From positions 123,378 to 187,377 of the forward strand of contig NZ_JEOE01000003.1 of NCBI RefSeq assembly GCF_000708885.1: a DNA stretch of 64,000 nt, in the 5' to 3' direction. The DNA comes from Cellulomonas sp. HZM (GTDB lineage Bacteria > Actinomycetota > Actinomycetes > Actinomycetales > Cellulomonadaceae). Shown one piece after another: positions 28,740 through 40,700 of this stretch (its first letter is position 1; the number at the start of each line of letters is the position of its first letter). The notes below the pieces were generated by a model. The model was not told where the DNA came from and searched no databases. It saw only the letters and a program-made list of their open reading frames with translations. The position numbers and the translations under genes were made by a program.

Positions 28740-29926
28740 GGTGCGAGCTCCTGCAGCCGGCGCGCGATCCGCTCGGGCGTGGTGTCGCTGATCCACGACG
28801 CGACGCCCGACTCGACACCCGCGAGGTACTTGAGCTTGCCCGGCGCGCGCAGCACCGAGAACACCTGCAGGTGCAGCCGCCCCAGCTCGCGCCCCGCGCC
28901 CGGCACGGCCTGGTGCCAGCCCGCGATGTACGGCAGCGCGATGGGCTCGCCCGTGCCGGGCTCGACGAAGAAGCGGTCGAGCCGACGCAGCACCTCGAGG
29001 TACGCGACCGCGAGGTCGTCGCGCTCGGCGTCGTCGAGCGCCGGCAGGTCCGGCACGTCGCGGCGCGGCGCGAGGTGCACCTCGACCGGCCAGCGCGCGG
29101 CGGCGGGCACGTACGCGACCCAGTGCTCGGTCTCGAGCACCACGCGCACGCCCGCGCGCAGCTCGGCCTCCATCACGTCGCGCAGCAGCGACCGGCCCGT
29201 GCGCTCGCGGTGCTCCGCGGCCTGCCGCAGGATCGCCCGCGTGCGCGGGGTCGTGTACGGCAGCGCGTAGATCTGCCCGTGCGGGTGCGGCAGGGTCACG
29301 CCGATCTCGCGCCCGCGGTTCTCGAAGCAGAACACCTCCTCGATGCCCGGCATCGCGCCGAGCGCCGCCGTGCGTGCCGCCCAGGTGTCGACGATCGTGC
29401 GCACGCGGTACGGCGTGAGGTCCGCGAACGAGGTGTCGTGGTCGCTCGAGAAGCACACGACCTCGCAGCGCCCCGCCGCCGGACGGACCGCCCACAGCGG
29501 GTCGCCGTCGAGGTACGTCGTCTCGTCGACCTCGCCGGGCACCTGCAGCAGCGCGGGGAACCGGTTCTCGAACACCACCACGTCGTAGTCGGTGTCGGGG
29601 ACCTCGCCGTCGCTGTACCGCGCGCCGGGCCGGGCCGGGCACAGGGGGCAGCTGTCCGCCGCCGGCAGGAACGTCCGGTTCATGCGGTGGGTCGCCATGG
29701 GGATCCACTCGCCGGTCAGCGGGTCGAGCCGCATCTGCGGGCCGACGAACGGACGCTGCGAGCCGTCCTTGCGGGTGGTGGGTGCGAACCGGTCCCCCAG
29801 CGGTCGCGGGTCGTCGAGCCGTCGTGTGGCGGCGCCCGAGACGTACGGCTCGGAGTCGTCCACGTAGACCAGCTCGCGACCGTCGGCCAGCCGGGTGGCT
29901 GTGAACCGGGTGTGGTGCGACGTCAC
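28736..29926 (-). CDS. galT: Galactose-1-phosphate uridylyltransferase
   Basis: A 396-residue Leloir enzyme transferring UMP between UDP-glucose and galactose-1-phosphate. The active-site histidine motif is in TLPHPHGQIYALPY; a metal site is suggested by CPLCPARPG and the His of HLAPRRDV. It starts 13 bp after yjfF, so it is part of one transcript from ytfQ to galE. Confidence 0.95.
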
Positions 29927-29939
29927 GTCTTCCTCCCGC

Positions 29940-30965
29940 CTACCGGCGCCGGTAGTTCAGCACGCGCTGCAGCACGACGACCACGACCAGGAACCCGCCG
30001 GAGACGACGTTGTTCCAGGTGGAGTCGAGCTGGAGCTGCACGATGTAGTCGTTGATGACACCGAGCAGGAGCACGCCAGCCGCGGTGCCGACCACCGAAC
30101 CGGAGCCGCCCGTGAGCAGCGTCCCGCCGATGACGACCGCCGCGATGGCCTGCAGCTCGTAGCCCGACGCGATGATCGGGCTGGCCGAGACCAGCTGGGC
30201 CGCCTGCAGCATCCCGGCGAAGCCCGCGAGCGCGGCCGAGACCACGTACAGGCTGATCGTCGTGCGACGCACCGGCAGGCCCATGAGCACGGCCGCCGAC
30301 TCGCCGCCGCCGATCGACTGGACCGTGAGGCCGTACGGCGTGCGCTCGAGCAGGACGTGGAACGCGCCGTACAGGGCGATCGCGATGAACACGGGGATGC
30401 CGATCGTCATCCACGTGCCCGTGCCGAGGTGCGCCATGAACGAGTCGGGGGCCAGCGAGTAGGTCGTCGCGCCCGCGTCGGTGAGCTGGTACACGAGCCC
30501 CCGGACCCCGAACAGGGTCGCGAGCGTGACGATGAACGGCGGGAGCTCCGCGACGCCGACGAGCAGGCCGTTGACGAGCCCGACCAGTCCGCACGCGAGG
30601 ATCGTCGCGACGATCCCGACCGCGGGGCCGTACTGGTTGTTCATGTACACGCCGACGACGCCGCCGAGTGCGAACACCGAGCCGACCGACAGGTCGATCC
30701 CGCCCGTGAAGATCACGAGCGTCATGCCGATCGCGACGATGCCGATGTAGGAGTTCCCGAGCAGCGTGTAGCGCAGGTTGTCCATCGTGTGGAAGGACGG
30801 CCAGAGGGCCGACCCCAGGATCACGAGGACGAGCAGTGCCGCGAGCGCCGCGACCCCGCCCCGCTGCAGCAGAGCGGCCGCGCGAGCCGCCGGCCCTGCC
30901 GCGCTCGTGCCCGGTGCGCCGACGACCACCTCGGGTGCCGGCTGCTGGTCGAGTGGCGTGGTCAT
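29940..30965 (-). CDS. yjfF: Sugar ABC transporter permease, YjfF type
   Basis: A 341-residue BPD_transp_2 permease with about eight to ten helices. The family core GMTLVIFTGGIDLSVGSVFALGG sits in the first third; a second hallmark is AIAAVVIGGTLLTGGSGSVVGT. A Pro/Ala-rich cytoplasmic N-terminus precedes the first helix. It pairs with the next-encoded permease, as in the E. coli galactofuranose transporter YtfQRT-YjfF. Its start overlaps the ytfT stop (ATGA). Confidence 0.9.
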   Translation of the reverse strand: MTTPLDQQPAPEVVVGAPGTSAAGPAARAAALLQRGGVAALAALLVLVILGSALWPSFHTMDNLRYTLLGNSYIGIVAIGMTLVIFTGGIDLSVGSVFALGGVVGVYMNNQYGPAVGIVATILACGLVGLVNGLLVGVAELPPFIVTLATLFGVRGLVYQLTDAGATTYSLAPDSFMAHLGTGTWMTIGIPVFIAIALYGAFHVLLERTPYGLTVQSIGGGESAAVLMGLPVRRTTISLYVVSAALAGFAGMLQAAQLVSASPIIASGYELQAIAAVVIGGTLLTGGSGSVVGTAAGVLLLGVINDYIVQLQLDSTWNNVVSGGFLVVVVVLQRVLNYRRR

Positions 30966-31930
30966 GCGCGCTTCCTCACTCGCTGGATGTAGACCGCGAC
31001 CACGATGACGACGGCGGTGATCATCTGGGAGATCGCGTCGGTGGCCGAGTGGAAGATCAGGGTGCTGCGCAGCAGCTGCATGAGGATCGCGCCGGCGACG
31101 GTCGCCAGCACCCGCACGCGCCCGCCGGTGAGCGGCGTGCCCCCGACGACCACCGCGGTGATGGCGAACAGCTCGTAGTTCAGCCCGCTGGACAGCGCGT
31201 TGGCCGAGGTGATCGACGAGGTGTCCATGACGCCCGCCCACGCCGCCAGGACGCCGGAGGCGACGTAGACGAGCACGAGGGTCGGCGCGACGGGGACGCC
31301 CGAGAGGAACGACGCCCGGGAGTTGTCGCCGATCGCGAGCAGCCGACGACCGTAGGTGCTGCGCCGCATGAGGAACGCGACGATCGCGATCGCCGCGAGC
31401 GCGGCCCAGATCAAGCCGTCGATGCCGAGCGGCTTGTTCCCGGCGACGCCCAGAACCACCGGGTCGCTCACGCTCGGGTTCTTGCCCGCGAGGAGCAGCT
31501 GCGCGATCGACCGCCCGGCGAACAGGAACGCCAACGTCGCGACGATCGGTTGGACCCCGATGTATCCCACGAGAACGCCGTTGAGCGCACCGACGAGAGC
31601 GCCGCCGACGAGCACCAGCGCTATGGCGACGTACCCGTTCACGCCGGAGAACTGCACGAGCAGGCCGCCGGCGAGCGCCATCACGGCGCCGACCGACAGG
31701 TCGATGCCACCGGTGCCGATGACCATCGCCATGCCGAGCGCGACGACGATGACGCGCGTCGACAGGGTCAGCTGGACCTCGAGGTTGCTCCACGTCATGA
31801 AGCGGGGTGTGAAGAACAGGTTGTACAGGAGCAGCAGGACCAGGGCGGCGTAGACGCCGTTGTCCCGGGTCCAGCGCAGGACGCGAGCGCGGTCCCACGT
31901 GGGGGCGCTCGTCGCGACGGCCTCACTCAT
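30962..31930 (-). CDS. ytfT: Sugar ABC transporter permease, YtfT type
   Basis: A 322-residue BPD_transp_2 permease: GMAMVIGTGGIDLSVGAVMALAGG and FAITAVVVGGTPLTGGRVRVLAT are the family motifs. ATG 31930 lies inside the end of ytfR (8-bp overlap) and has GAGGGTGG upstream; a start at 31942 is the alternative. It forms the second half of the permease heterodimer. Confidence 0.9.
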   Translation of the reverse strand: MSEAVATSAPTWDRARVLRWTRDNGVYAALVLLLLYNLFFTPRFMTWSNLEVQLTLSTRVIVVALGMAMVIGTGGIDLSVGAVMALAGGLLVQFSGVNGYVAIALVLVGGALVGALNGVLVGYIGVQPIVATLAFLFAGRSIAQLLLAGKNPSVSDPVVLGVAGNKPLGIDGLIWAALAAIAIVAFLMRRSTYGRRLLAIGDNSRASFLSGVPVAPTLVLVYVASGVLAAWAGVMDTSSITSANALSSGLNYELFAITAVVVGGTPLTGGRVRVLATVAGAILMQLLRSTLIFHSATDAISQMITAVVIVVAVYIQRVRKRA

Positions 31931-33539
31931 CGTCGGCACCACCCTCGTGCTGCTCGTCGGGGGCGGGCGTCTGCTCGTCGGGGGTGGGCGTCTGCTCGTC
32001 GGCAGCGGGCGTCTGCTCGGCCTCGTCGGTCTCGCCCGCGATCGCCTGCATGAGATGACGCTCGGTCACGTGGTCGTCGGTCAGCTCGTCGATGACCCGT
32101 CCCTCCTTCAGGACGACGATGCGGTCGGACTCGTCGACGAGCTCCTCGGCCTCCGAGGAGACGAGGACCACGGCGAGCCCCTGCGCGGCCAGCTCGTCGA
32201 TCGTGGCGCGCACCTCCGCCTTCGCGCCGACGTCGATGCCTCGCGTCGGCTCGTCGAGGATGAGGACCTTGGGGTTGAGGCACAGCCAGCGCGCGAGCAT
32301 GACCTTCTGCTGGTTGCCGCCCGAGAGCGTCCCGACCTTCTGGGCCGGACCGGTGGCTCGGATGCTGAGCTGCTTCATGAACTGGGCGACGATCTCGTCG
32401 ATCCGCTTGTCGGACACCAAGCCGAGCCGGGACAGGCGCGGCAGGGCCGCGAGCGCGATGTTGTCCCGGATCGACATGCTCGGCAGGATCCCGGCCAGCT
32501 TGCGGTCCTCGGGGAGCATCGCGACGCCGGCCTCGATGGCCGCGGCGGGCGAGTTGCGCCGCACCGGGCGGCCGGCGACGACGACCTCGCCCGAGTCGAT
32601 CTCCTGCGCGCCGAGCACGGCCATGCCGGTCTCGGAGCGACCCGCGCCGAGCAGGCCGCCGAGCCCGACGACCTCGCCCGGGCGGACCTGGAAGCTCACG
32701 TCGTGCAGCAGGTTGCGACGGCTGATGCCGCGCACGTCGAGCACGGGCTCGGCGTCAGGGTCGGGGCCTTCGCCCTCGGCGCGCTCGCGCCGGGTCTGCT
32801 CGAGCAGCTCGCGCCCGAGCATGGTCGCGACGAGCTGCAGGCGTGGAAGGTCGGCCATGAGGCCCGTGTGCACCATCTTCCCGTCGCGCAGCACGGTGAC
32901 GTCCTCGCACACGCGGTAGAGCTCGTCGAGGCGGTGGCTCACGTAGACGATCGCGACCCCCGCGGCCTTGAGCCGCTCGATGATCGCGAACAGCGTCTCG
33001 ACCTCACGGGCCTCGAGCGACGAGGTCGGCTCGTCCATGATGACGACGTTCGCGTCGAGCGCCACGGCCCGTGCGACCGAGATCATCTGCTGCGTGCCGA
33101 GGCCGAGGGACGCGAGCGGTGCGTCCACGTCCGCGTCGATGCCGTAGTCGGCGAGCAGGGCCCTCGCGTCGCGGCGCATCTTCTTGAAGTCGACCAGGCC
33201 GATGCGCGTGCGCGGCTCGCGGCCCAGGTAGAGGTTACGCGCCGCGCTCTGCAGCGGCACGAGGTCGAGCTCCTGGTAGATCGTGCTGATCCCGGCGCTC
33301 TGCGCGGCACGCGGCTCCGTGAAGGCGACCTGCTCGCCGCGGTGCAGCAGCGTGCCCTCGTCGAGCTGGTAGACGCCGGTGAGGATCTTGATGAGGGTCG
33401 ACTTCCCCGCGCCGTTCTCGCCGATGAGGGCGTGCGCGCGGCCGGGCAGGACGGTCAGGCTGACGCCGTCCAGGGCCCTGACGCCGGGGAAGGACTTGCT
33501 GATGGACCGGGCCTCGAGCACCGGTGCGGTGGGCGGCAT
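31923..33539 (-). CDS. ytfR: Sugar ABC transporter ATPase with two nucleotide-binding domains, YtfR type
   Basis: A 538-residue tandem ABC ATPase. Domain 1 has Walker A GENGAGKST and Walker B VVIMDEPTSSLEA. Domain 2 has the degenerate loop GLLGAGRSE, signature LSGGNQQKVMLARWL and VLILDEPTRGID. The last 35 residues are a repeated acidic DEQTP run, unusual for the family and coded by a short tandem repeat (about 31940-32015). It energises uptake of a galactose-type sugar. Confidence 0.92.
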   Translation of the reverse strand: MPPTAPVLEARSISKSFPGVRALDGVSLTVLPGRAHALIGENGAGKSTLIKILTGVYQLDEGTLLHRGEQVAFTEPRAAQSAGISTIYQELDLVPLQSAARNLYLGREPRTRIGLVDFKKMRRDARALLADYGIDADVDAPLASLGLGTQQMISVARAVALDANVVIMDEPTSSLEAREVETLFAIIERLKAAGVAIVYVSHRLDELYRVCEDVTVLRDGKMVHTGLMADLPRLQLVATMLGRELLEQTRRERAEGEGPDPDAEPVLDVRGISRRNLLHDVSFQVRPGEVVGLGGLLGAGRSETGMAVLGAQEIDSGEVVVAGRPVRRNSPAAAIEAGVAMLPEDRKLAGILPSMSIRDNIALAALPRLSRLGLVSDKRIDEIVAQFMKQLSIRATGPAQKVGTLSGGNQQKVMLARWLCLNPKVLILDEPTRGIDVGAKAEVRATIDELAAQGLAVVLVSSEAEELVDESDRIVVLKEGRVIDELTDDHVTERHLMQAIAGETDEAEQTPAADEQTPTPDEQTPAPDEQHEGGADDE

Positions 33540-33583
33540 CGTCGTCGTCTCGCAGTCTGTCGAACGTGCTGGGGTGACCTGAC

Positions 33584-33618
33584 GGGTCCCCGCGCCGCGG
33601 GCCGCGACGCGGGGACCC
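33584..33618 (-). terminator. Intercistronic hairpin between ytfQ and ytfR
   Basis: An 11-bp perfect stem GGGTCCCCGCG/CGCGGGGACCC with a 13-nt loop, in the 88-bp gap after the binding-protein gene. In sugar ABC operons such stems often act as partial terminators or mRNA-end stabilisers that raise binding-protein levels over the permeases. Confidence 0.6.
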
Positions 33619-33627
33619 GAGGGCCGA

Positions 33628-34692
33628 TCAGAACGCCTTGTCCAGGTTGTCCTTCGCGTTCTCAGGCGTGTACTCGTTGTCCTGGATCACGATCTTCGGG
33701 GCGACACCGGTGCCGTCCGCGAAGTCCTTGAGCGCCTGGAAGGCGAGCGGGCCGAAACGCGGGTTCGACTCGATCACGCCGTTGTACTGGCCGTCGGCGA
33801 GCAGCTGGACCGCGTCCTTGGTGCCGTCGATCGAGAAGATCTTGATGTCGGTGCCCGGCTTCTTGCCGGCCGCCTTGATGGCGGACACGGCACCGATGCC
33901 CATCTCGTCGTTCTCGGCGTAGATCGCCGTGATCTCCGGGTGCGCCTGCAGGAGCGAGGCCGTGACCGTCTGGCCGTCGGTCCGCGCAAAGTTCGCCGTC
34001 TGCTGCGCGACGATCTCCAGGCCGGGCGCCGTCTTGAGCTGGTCGACGAAGCCGCTCGTGCGGTCGGTCGTGACGTTGTTGCCCGACGAGCCGAGCAGGA
34101 TCGCGACCTTGCCCGTGCCACCGGTCTGCTTGATCATCGCGTCCGCGGCGCGCTTGCCCTGGGAGACGAAGTCCGAGCCGATGAACGTCAGGTAGTCGTC
34201 GCAGACCTTCGCGTTGACCAGGCGGTCGACCGTGACGACGGGGACCTTCTTGGCCTTCGCCGCGTCGAACGCCGGCTGGAGGCCGTCCGAGTTCAGCGGG
34301 GCGACGATCAGCAGCTGCACGCCCTGGTTGAGCATGCCCTGGATGTCGGTGACCTGCTTGGCGATCTGGCTGTTCGCGTTGGTGTGGATCAGCGTCGCGC
34401 CCTGCGCCTTGGCCTCGTCCTCCATGGACTGGGTCTCGGCGATGCGGAACGCGGCGGTCTCCGGCTCCGACTGCGAGAAGCCGACCTTCGCGCCCTTGAT
34501 GTCGATCTTGGGGTAGCCGAGCTTCTCGGCCGTGCAGTCCCCGCCCGAGCCGGAGCCGGTCGAGGTGGCCACGGGGGCGTTCGAGTTGCCGTCCGAGGCG
34601 TTGTCGTCGTTGCTGCTGGAGCAGGCGGACGCGAGCAGGGCCACGGCCGCGACGGCCGTCGCGACCCGCACCGGCGTGCTGGTGATTCTCAT
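33628..34692 (-). CDS. ytfQ: Galactofuranose/galactose-type sugar-binding lipoprotein, YtfQ type
   Basis: A 354-residue type I periplasmic-binding protein. The start at 34692 (MRITSTPVRV) gives a proper lipoprotein signal with lipobox LLASACSSS and has AAGGAG 12 nt upstream; ATG 34722 is the longer option. The mature protein shows VGFSQSEPETAAFRIAETQS, typical of YtfQ-like binders, ILLGSSGNN and FSIDGTKDAVQLL. It is first gene of ytfQ-ytfR-ytfT-yjfF-galT-galK-galE. Galactofuranose or galactose is inferred from the family and the downstream Leloir genes. Confidence 0.9.
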   Translation of the reverse strand: MRITSTPVRVATAVAAVALLASACSSSNDDNASDGNSNAPVATSTGSGSGGDCTAEKLGYPKIDIKGAKVGFSQSEPETAAFRIAETQSMEDEAKAQGATLIHTNANSQIAKQVTDIQGMLNQGVQLLIVAPLNSDGLQPAFDAAKAKKVPVVTVDRLVNAKVCDDYLTFIGSDFVSQGKRAADAMIKQTGGTGKVAILLGSSGNNVTTDRTSGFVDQLKTAPGLEIVAQQTANFARTDGQTVTASLLQAHPEITAIYAENDEMGIGAVSAIKAAGKKPGTDIKIFSIDGTKDAVQLLADGQYNGVIESNPRFGPLAFQALKDFADGTGVAPKIVIQDNEYTPENAKDNLDKAF

Positions 34693-35098
34693 CTGACTGA
34701 TCAGCTCCTTTGCCAAGGTCATCTGTGCCGGACGGCTCCCGCGCCTCCCGGCCGCTGCTCCCGCCGCGTCGGTGCGGGACGGAGCATTGCAATCGGTAGT
34801 GAACTCGGATCGAACAACTTCGTCAATCTTCGATCAGGTTTCGTCATCCATTCGTGACCTGAAGCCCCACGATCGCACGTCCCGACGCCCGGTCCAGACC
34901 GGTTTGCCCGGCATCTGACCCGTCGCTCGCGCCCGAACGACCCTCGCGACCCCGGTCGACGATCGTATTCGCTCACGTACGAACGGTCCGGAACTGCGCG
35001 GCTGACCTGGTCCAACACTGCGGCACGCTCGCGCCCGATCACGTTCGGCGGACTCGGACGTTGCCTACCGATCACTTTCGTGCACTACTCTGCGATCC
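34693..35098. promoter_or_regulatory. Divergent control region with CGATCNNNTTCG boxes (ytfQ / deoR)
   Basis: A 406-bp gene-free region between the galactose operon and its probable regulator. It holds three direct copies of CGATCNNNTTCG (34960-34971, 35036-35047, 35069-35080) and a fourth with one extra spacer base (34831-34843). An inverted repeat GATCGAA-N14-TTCGATC spans 34808-34835. Direct-repeat operators are usual for DeoR-family proteins. The last box ends 18 bp before the deoR ATG, suggesting autorepression. Confidence 0.65.
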
Positions 35099-35878
35099 AT
35101 GTTCGCCGCTGAACGTCGCCACGCGATCCTCGAGCTCGTGCGCACCAACGGGACGATCGCGCTGCGCGACATCGCGGCGCAGGTCGGCACGTCCGAGGTC
35201 ACGGTCCGCCGCGACCTGCGGCTGCTCGAGGAGCAGGGGCTGCTCGACCGCCGTCGGGGCGGCGCCGCGGTGCTCGGGGCGCTGTCCCACGAGCCGACGT
35301 ACTCGCAGAAGAGCCACACCGCGTCGCTCGAGAAGCGCGCGATCGCCGACCTCGCAGCGTCGCTGGTGTCCGACGGCGACGCCGTCGTCCTGGGCGCCGG
35401 CACGACCACCGAGGAGCTCGCACGCAGGCTGCTCGGGCGTCGCGACCTCACGGTCGTGACGAACTCGATGCTGGTCGGCGCGACCCTGGCGCGCGCCGCC
35501 CACGTCGAGGTCGTGATGACCGGTGGCGCGCTGCGGGGCTCCACGTTCGCGCTCGTCGGGAGCGCCGCCGAGCAGTCGCTCGCGGGGCTGCGCGTGAGCA
35601 AGGCGTTCCTCTCGGGCAACGGGCTCACCGCGGAGCGCGGGCTCTCGACGCCCAACATGGCGGCGGCGAGCATGGACCGCGCGATCGCGGCCGCGGCGCA
35701 GGAGGTCGTCGTCCTCGCGGACCACACGAAGCTGGGGACCGACACGATGTTCCAGACCGTGCCGGCCGACGAGATCTCGGTGCTGGTCACCGACGACCGC
35801 GCGGACCCCGACCTGCGCGACGAGCTGCGCGCCGAGGGCGTCGACGTGCGCGTGGCCCCGGTGCTCGACGAGGGCTGA
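35099..35878 (+). CDS. DeoR/GlpR-family transcriptional regulator
   Basis: A 259-residue repressor. The N-terminal winged HTH is FAAERRHAILELVRTNG and TVRRDLRLLEEQGLLDRRRGGA, the DeoR signature. The C-terminal effector domain (about 75-235) has the sugar-phosphate-isomerase-like loops VLGAGTTTEELA and VVTNSMLVG. It is divergent from the ytfQ operon and convergent with the GH13 gene (10 bp gap). It probably senses a phosphorylated galactose intermediate; this is inference from family and position. Confidence 0.92.
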   Translation: MFAAERRHAILELVRTNGTIALRDIAAQVGTSEVTVRRDLRLLEEQGLLDRRRGGAAVLGALSHEPTYSQKSHTASLEKRAIADLAASLVSDGDAVVLGAGTTTEELARRLLGRRDLTVVTNSMLVGATLARAAHVEVVMTGGALRGSTFALVGSAAEQSLAGLRVSKAFLSGNGLTAERGLSTPNMAAASMDRAIAAAAQEVVVLADHTKLGTDTMFQTVPADEISVLVTDDRADPDLRDELRAEGVDVRVAPVLDEG

Positions 35879-35887
35879 GCCGACTGC

Positions 35888-37582
<1,695 letters not shown>

Positions 37583-37625
37583 GGCCTCATCGTGCCTCGC
37601 AGCCCTGCGAGGCGCAGCGAGAGGC

Positions 37626-37665
37626 GGCGCCGCCCGCCCTGGCAGGGGGTCGGGCGGGCGGCGCC
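37626..37665 (-). terminator. First of two strong hairpins after the PAP2-GH92 gene
   Basis: A perfect 14-bp stem GGCGCCGCCCGCCC/GGGCGGGCGGCGCC with a 12-nt loop. It lies just upstream of the GH13 start (37582) on the same strand. Confidence 0.7.
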
Positions 37666-37672
37666 AGGGGGC

Positions 37673-37711
37673 GCACCGGTCGGGTCGGGAATCAGGCGAC
37701 CCGACCGGTGC
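37673..37711 (-). terminator. Second strong hairpin after the PAP2-GH92 gene
   Basis: A perfect 15-bp stem GCACCGGTCGGGTCG/CGACCCGACCGGTGC with a 9-nt loop, 8 bp past the stop of the giant gene. The tandem pair should insulate the GH13 gene. Confidence 0.75.
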
Positions 37712-37718
37712 AGGCGGG

Positions 37719-40700
37719 TCAGCGGACCCGCAGCCTCACCGTCGACGACATGCTCGACGCCGTCGTCGACGTGCTCGTCGGCGTGAACTTCGCCGACACC
37801 TTGATGCTCGACGAGTACGCCTTCGGCAGCCGCACCTTGACCGAGGTGGCCGACGACGCGATCTTCACGGTCGTCACCTTCGTGCCGTTGACGCTGATCG
37901 CGATCTTGCCGCCGGCGCGCTTGCCGTTGTCGAGCTTGCCGAGCTTGACGGTCACCACCGGGCGCGAGCCCTTCGCGAACGTCGAGCCCGACACGGTCAC
38001 CTTCGCCGTGGCCTTCGCGACCGTCACCTTCGACCAGGCCGAGGTGGACGTGCCGTGCGTCGACGCGCCCAGGTACACCACGCGCAGCTTGTGCGTGCCG
38101 ACCTTGAGCGAGCTCGTGCTGCGGGTCGCCTTGCCGCCCGAGAGCTTGACCGCACCGCCGAGCCTGGTCGAGCCGTCGTAGAACTGCACCGAGCCCGACG
38201 GGGTCCCGGCCGTCGACGCGGTGGCCCCCGAGGCGGAGACCGTCGCGGTGAGCGTGACCTTCTTGCCGTACGGCGACGTCGACGCGGAGACCTTGACCTT
38301 GCTGCCGGTCGCGGCCTTCGCGACGACGACCTTCGCGGTACGCGTCGTCGCCGAGACGGCGCCACGCACCTGGACCGTCTGCGTCCCAGCGGCCACGCGG
38401 ACCGGCAGCGACGCCGTGAGGGCACCGGTCGACGACGCGGTCACGGTGACCCGCACCGAGCCGAGCGCGACGGTCACGGCCTCACCCTTGGCGAACCCGG
38501 CGCCCGTCACCTTCACGGTCGACCCGTACACGGCGCTCGACGGCACCGAGATGCGCGGGTCGTAGACCACCGGCGCGCCCGTGACCGTCACGGTCGCGGT
38601 GGCCTGCACCCGGGACACCTGCCCGGTCGCGGTGACGACGTACGTGCCGTTGGCCGCCGGCACGGGCAGCCGCACCGAGATCTCGCCGCTCGCCGACGCC
38701 GTCGTCCCCGTCACCGTCGAGCCGAGCACGATCGTGACCTGCTCGCCCGGGGTGAACCCGGCGCCCGTGAGCGCCAGGGTCGTCCCGGCCTTGGCGGACG
38801 ACGGCGTGTGGATCGTCGGGCTCTGCACGGGCCGGGCCGTGACGACCACCTCGGCGGTCGCCGCCGTGGCCGACACCGAGCCGAGCGCCGTCACGACGTA
38901 GGTCCCGGCGGACGCCGGCGCGGTGACGTCGACCGACAGGTCTCCCGCCGACGTGGCCGTCGCGGACGTCGTCGACCCGCCGAACGTGACGCTCACGGCC
39001 TCGCCGGGCACGAAGCCCGTGCCCGAGACGGTCGTCGTCTCGCCTGCCTCGACCGAGTGCGACACGGTGATCGCGGGCGTCCACGTGACGGGCCGCGCCG
39101 TGACCTCGACCGTGACGGTCGCAGGCACCGTCGAGACCGCACCCACCGCGCGCAGCTCGTACGAGCCCGCGGTCGCGGGGGCGACGAGCGACGCGGACAG
39201 CGTGCCGCCCGACGTCGACGTCACGGTGCGGGACGACGAGCCGAGCGAGAGCTCGACACGCTCGCCGGGGGCGAACCCGGAGCCCGTCACGGCGACCAGG
39301 TCGCCCGTCTCGACGCTGGAGGGCGCGGAGACCGACGGCGTCCACACGACCGGCGCCTTGGTGACCACCACCGAGGTGATCGCGGGCGTGGCCGACACCG
39401 CGCCCGTGGCGCTGAGCGTGTACGTGCCCGCACCGGTCGGGGCCGTGACGGTCGCCGTCAGGTCGCCGTCCTGGGTCGCGGTCGCCGAGACCGACGACGA
39501 CCCGATCCGCACCGTGACCTGCTCACCGGGCGCGAACCCGGAGCCGGTCACGGGCAGGTCGTCGCCCGCCTGCACGGTCGCCGGCGCGGCGACCGACGTG
39601 TGCCACACGACCGGCGGGGTGGTGACCGTGAGCTGCGTGCTCACCGGGATCGCGGACTGCGCGCCCACCGCGGTGAGCGTCCAGGTGCCCGCGGTCGTGC
39701 CCGCCGGCACGTCGATCGTCGTGCTCAGCGCTCCCGTGCCGGACGCCGTCGCCACGACGGTCGCGGCCGTCTCGCTGCCCCGCGTGAGGGTCAGCGTGAC
39801 CTGCTCGTCGGCCGTGAACCCGGCGCCCGTCACCGTGGCCGACGAGCCCGCGTCGACCGATCCGGGGACGATCGTGACCTCCGGCGCGACGAGCGCGTCG
39901 GTGCCGATCGAGAAGATGTGCATGACACCGCTCGAGACGACGGTCGGCAGGACGACCTCGTCGATCGTCTTCGTGCGGTCCAGGCCCGTCACCGCGGTCG
40001 CGAACACGCGCGCCGTGGTCGAGTCCTTCCCGCCCGACGACGTGTTGCGTCCGACGACGGTCAGCAGCGCCGTGTTGCCGAACGAGTACGTGGTGCCCGA
40101 GGGCGTCCAGTCGGTGAACTCGACCGGGACCGCCGCCGTGGTGCCGTCGTGGTAGACGACGGTCGCCGAACCCGTGGACGGCCCGTTCGTCGCGAGGCCG
40201 AGGAACGAGATCTTGCTCGCCCTCACCCCGTGCATGTCGACGTGCTGGCCGCGCGGGATCCAGTGGTCGGGCGTGCCGGCCGCCGACGACGGCCACGTGA
40301 AGGTCACGCCGCCGGAGGTCAGCTGGCCGCCCGGCGTCGCACCCTGCGCAGCGAGCGACGTGCGCGACAGCGAGTTGCCGGAGAACTCGAGCGACGCGGC
40401 GTTCTTGGCGCCGTCGACGCTCGTGCCCGTGGCGTTGTAGCCGTCGGCGCCCGCACCGAACGACGGCGGCAGGTCGTCCTTGCCGGTGCCCCACGCGGTC
40501 GCGGCGGAGGACAGCCCGAGCTCGAGCGTGCCGCCATCGCGTGCGAACGACTCCGGGAGCCAGCTCTTGGTCGACGCCGTGCCGTTCACCTTCATCGTCG
40601 CGATGTTCCGCTTGGTGCCGGCGTCGGGCGCCGTGACGGTGATCTTGCGGTCGGAGCCCAGCGAGTCGATCGTCACCGAGTCGAACGCCGGCGTGGACAC

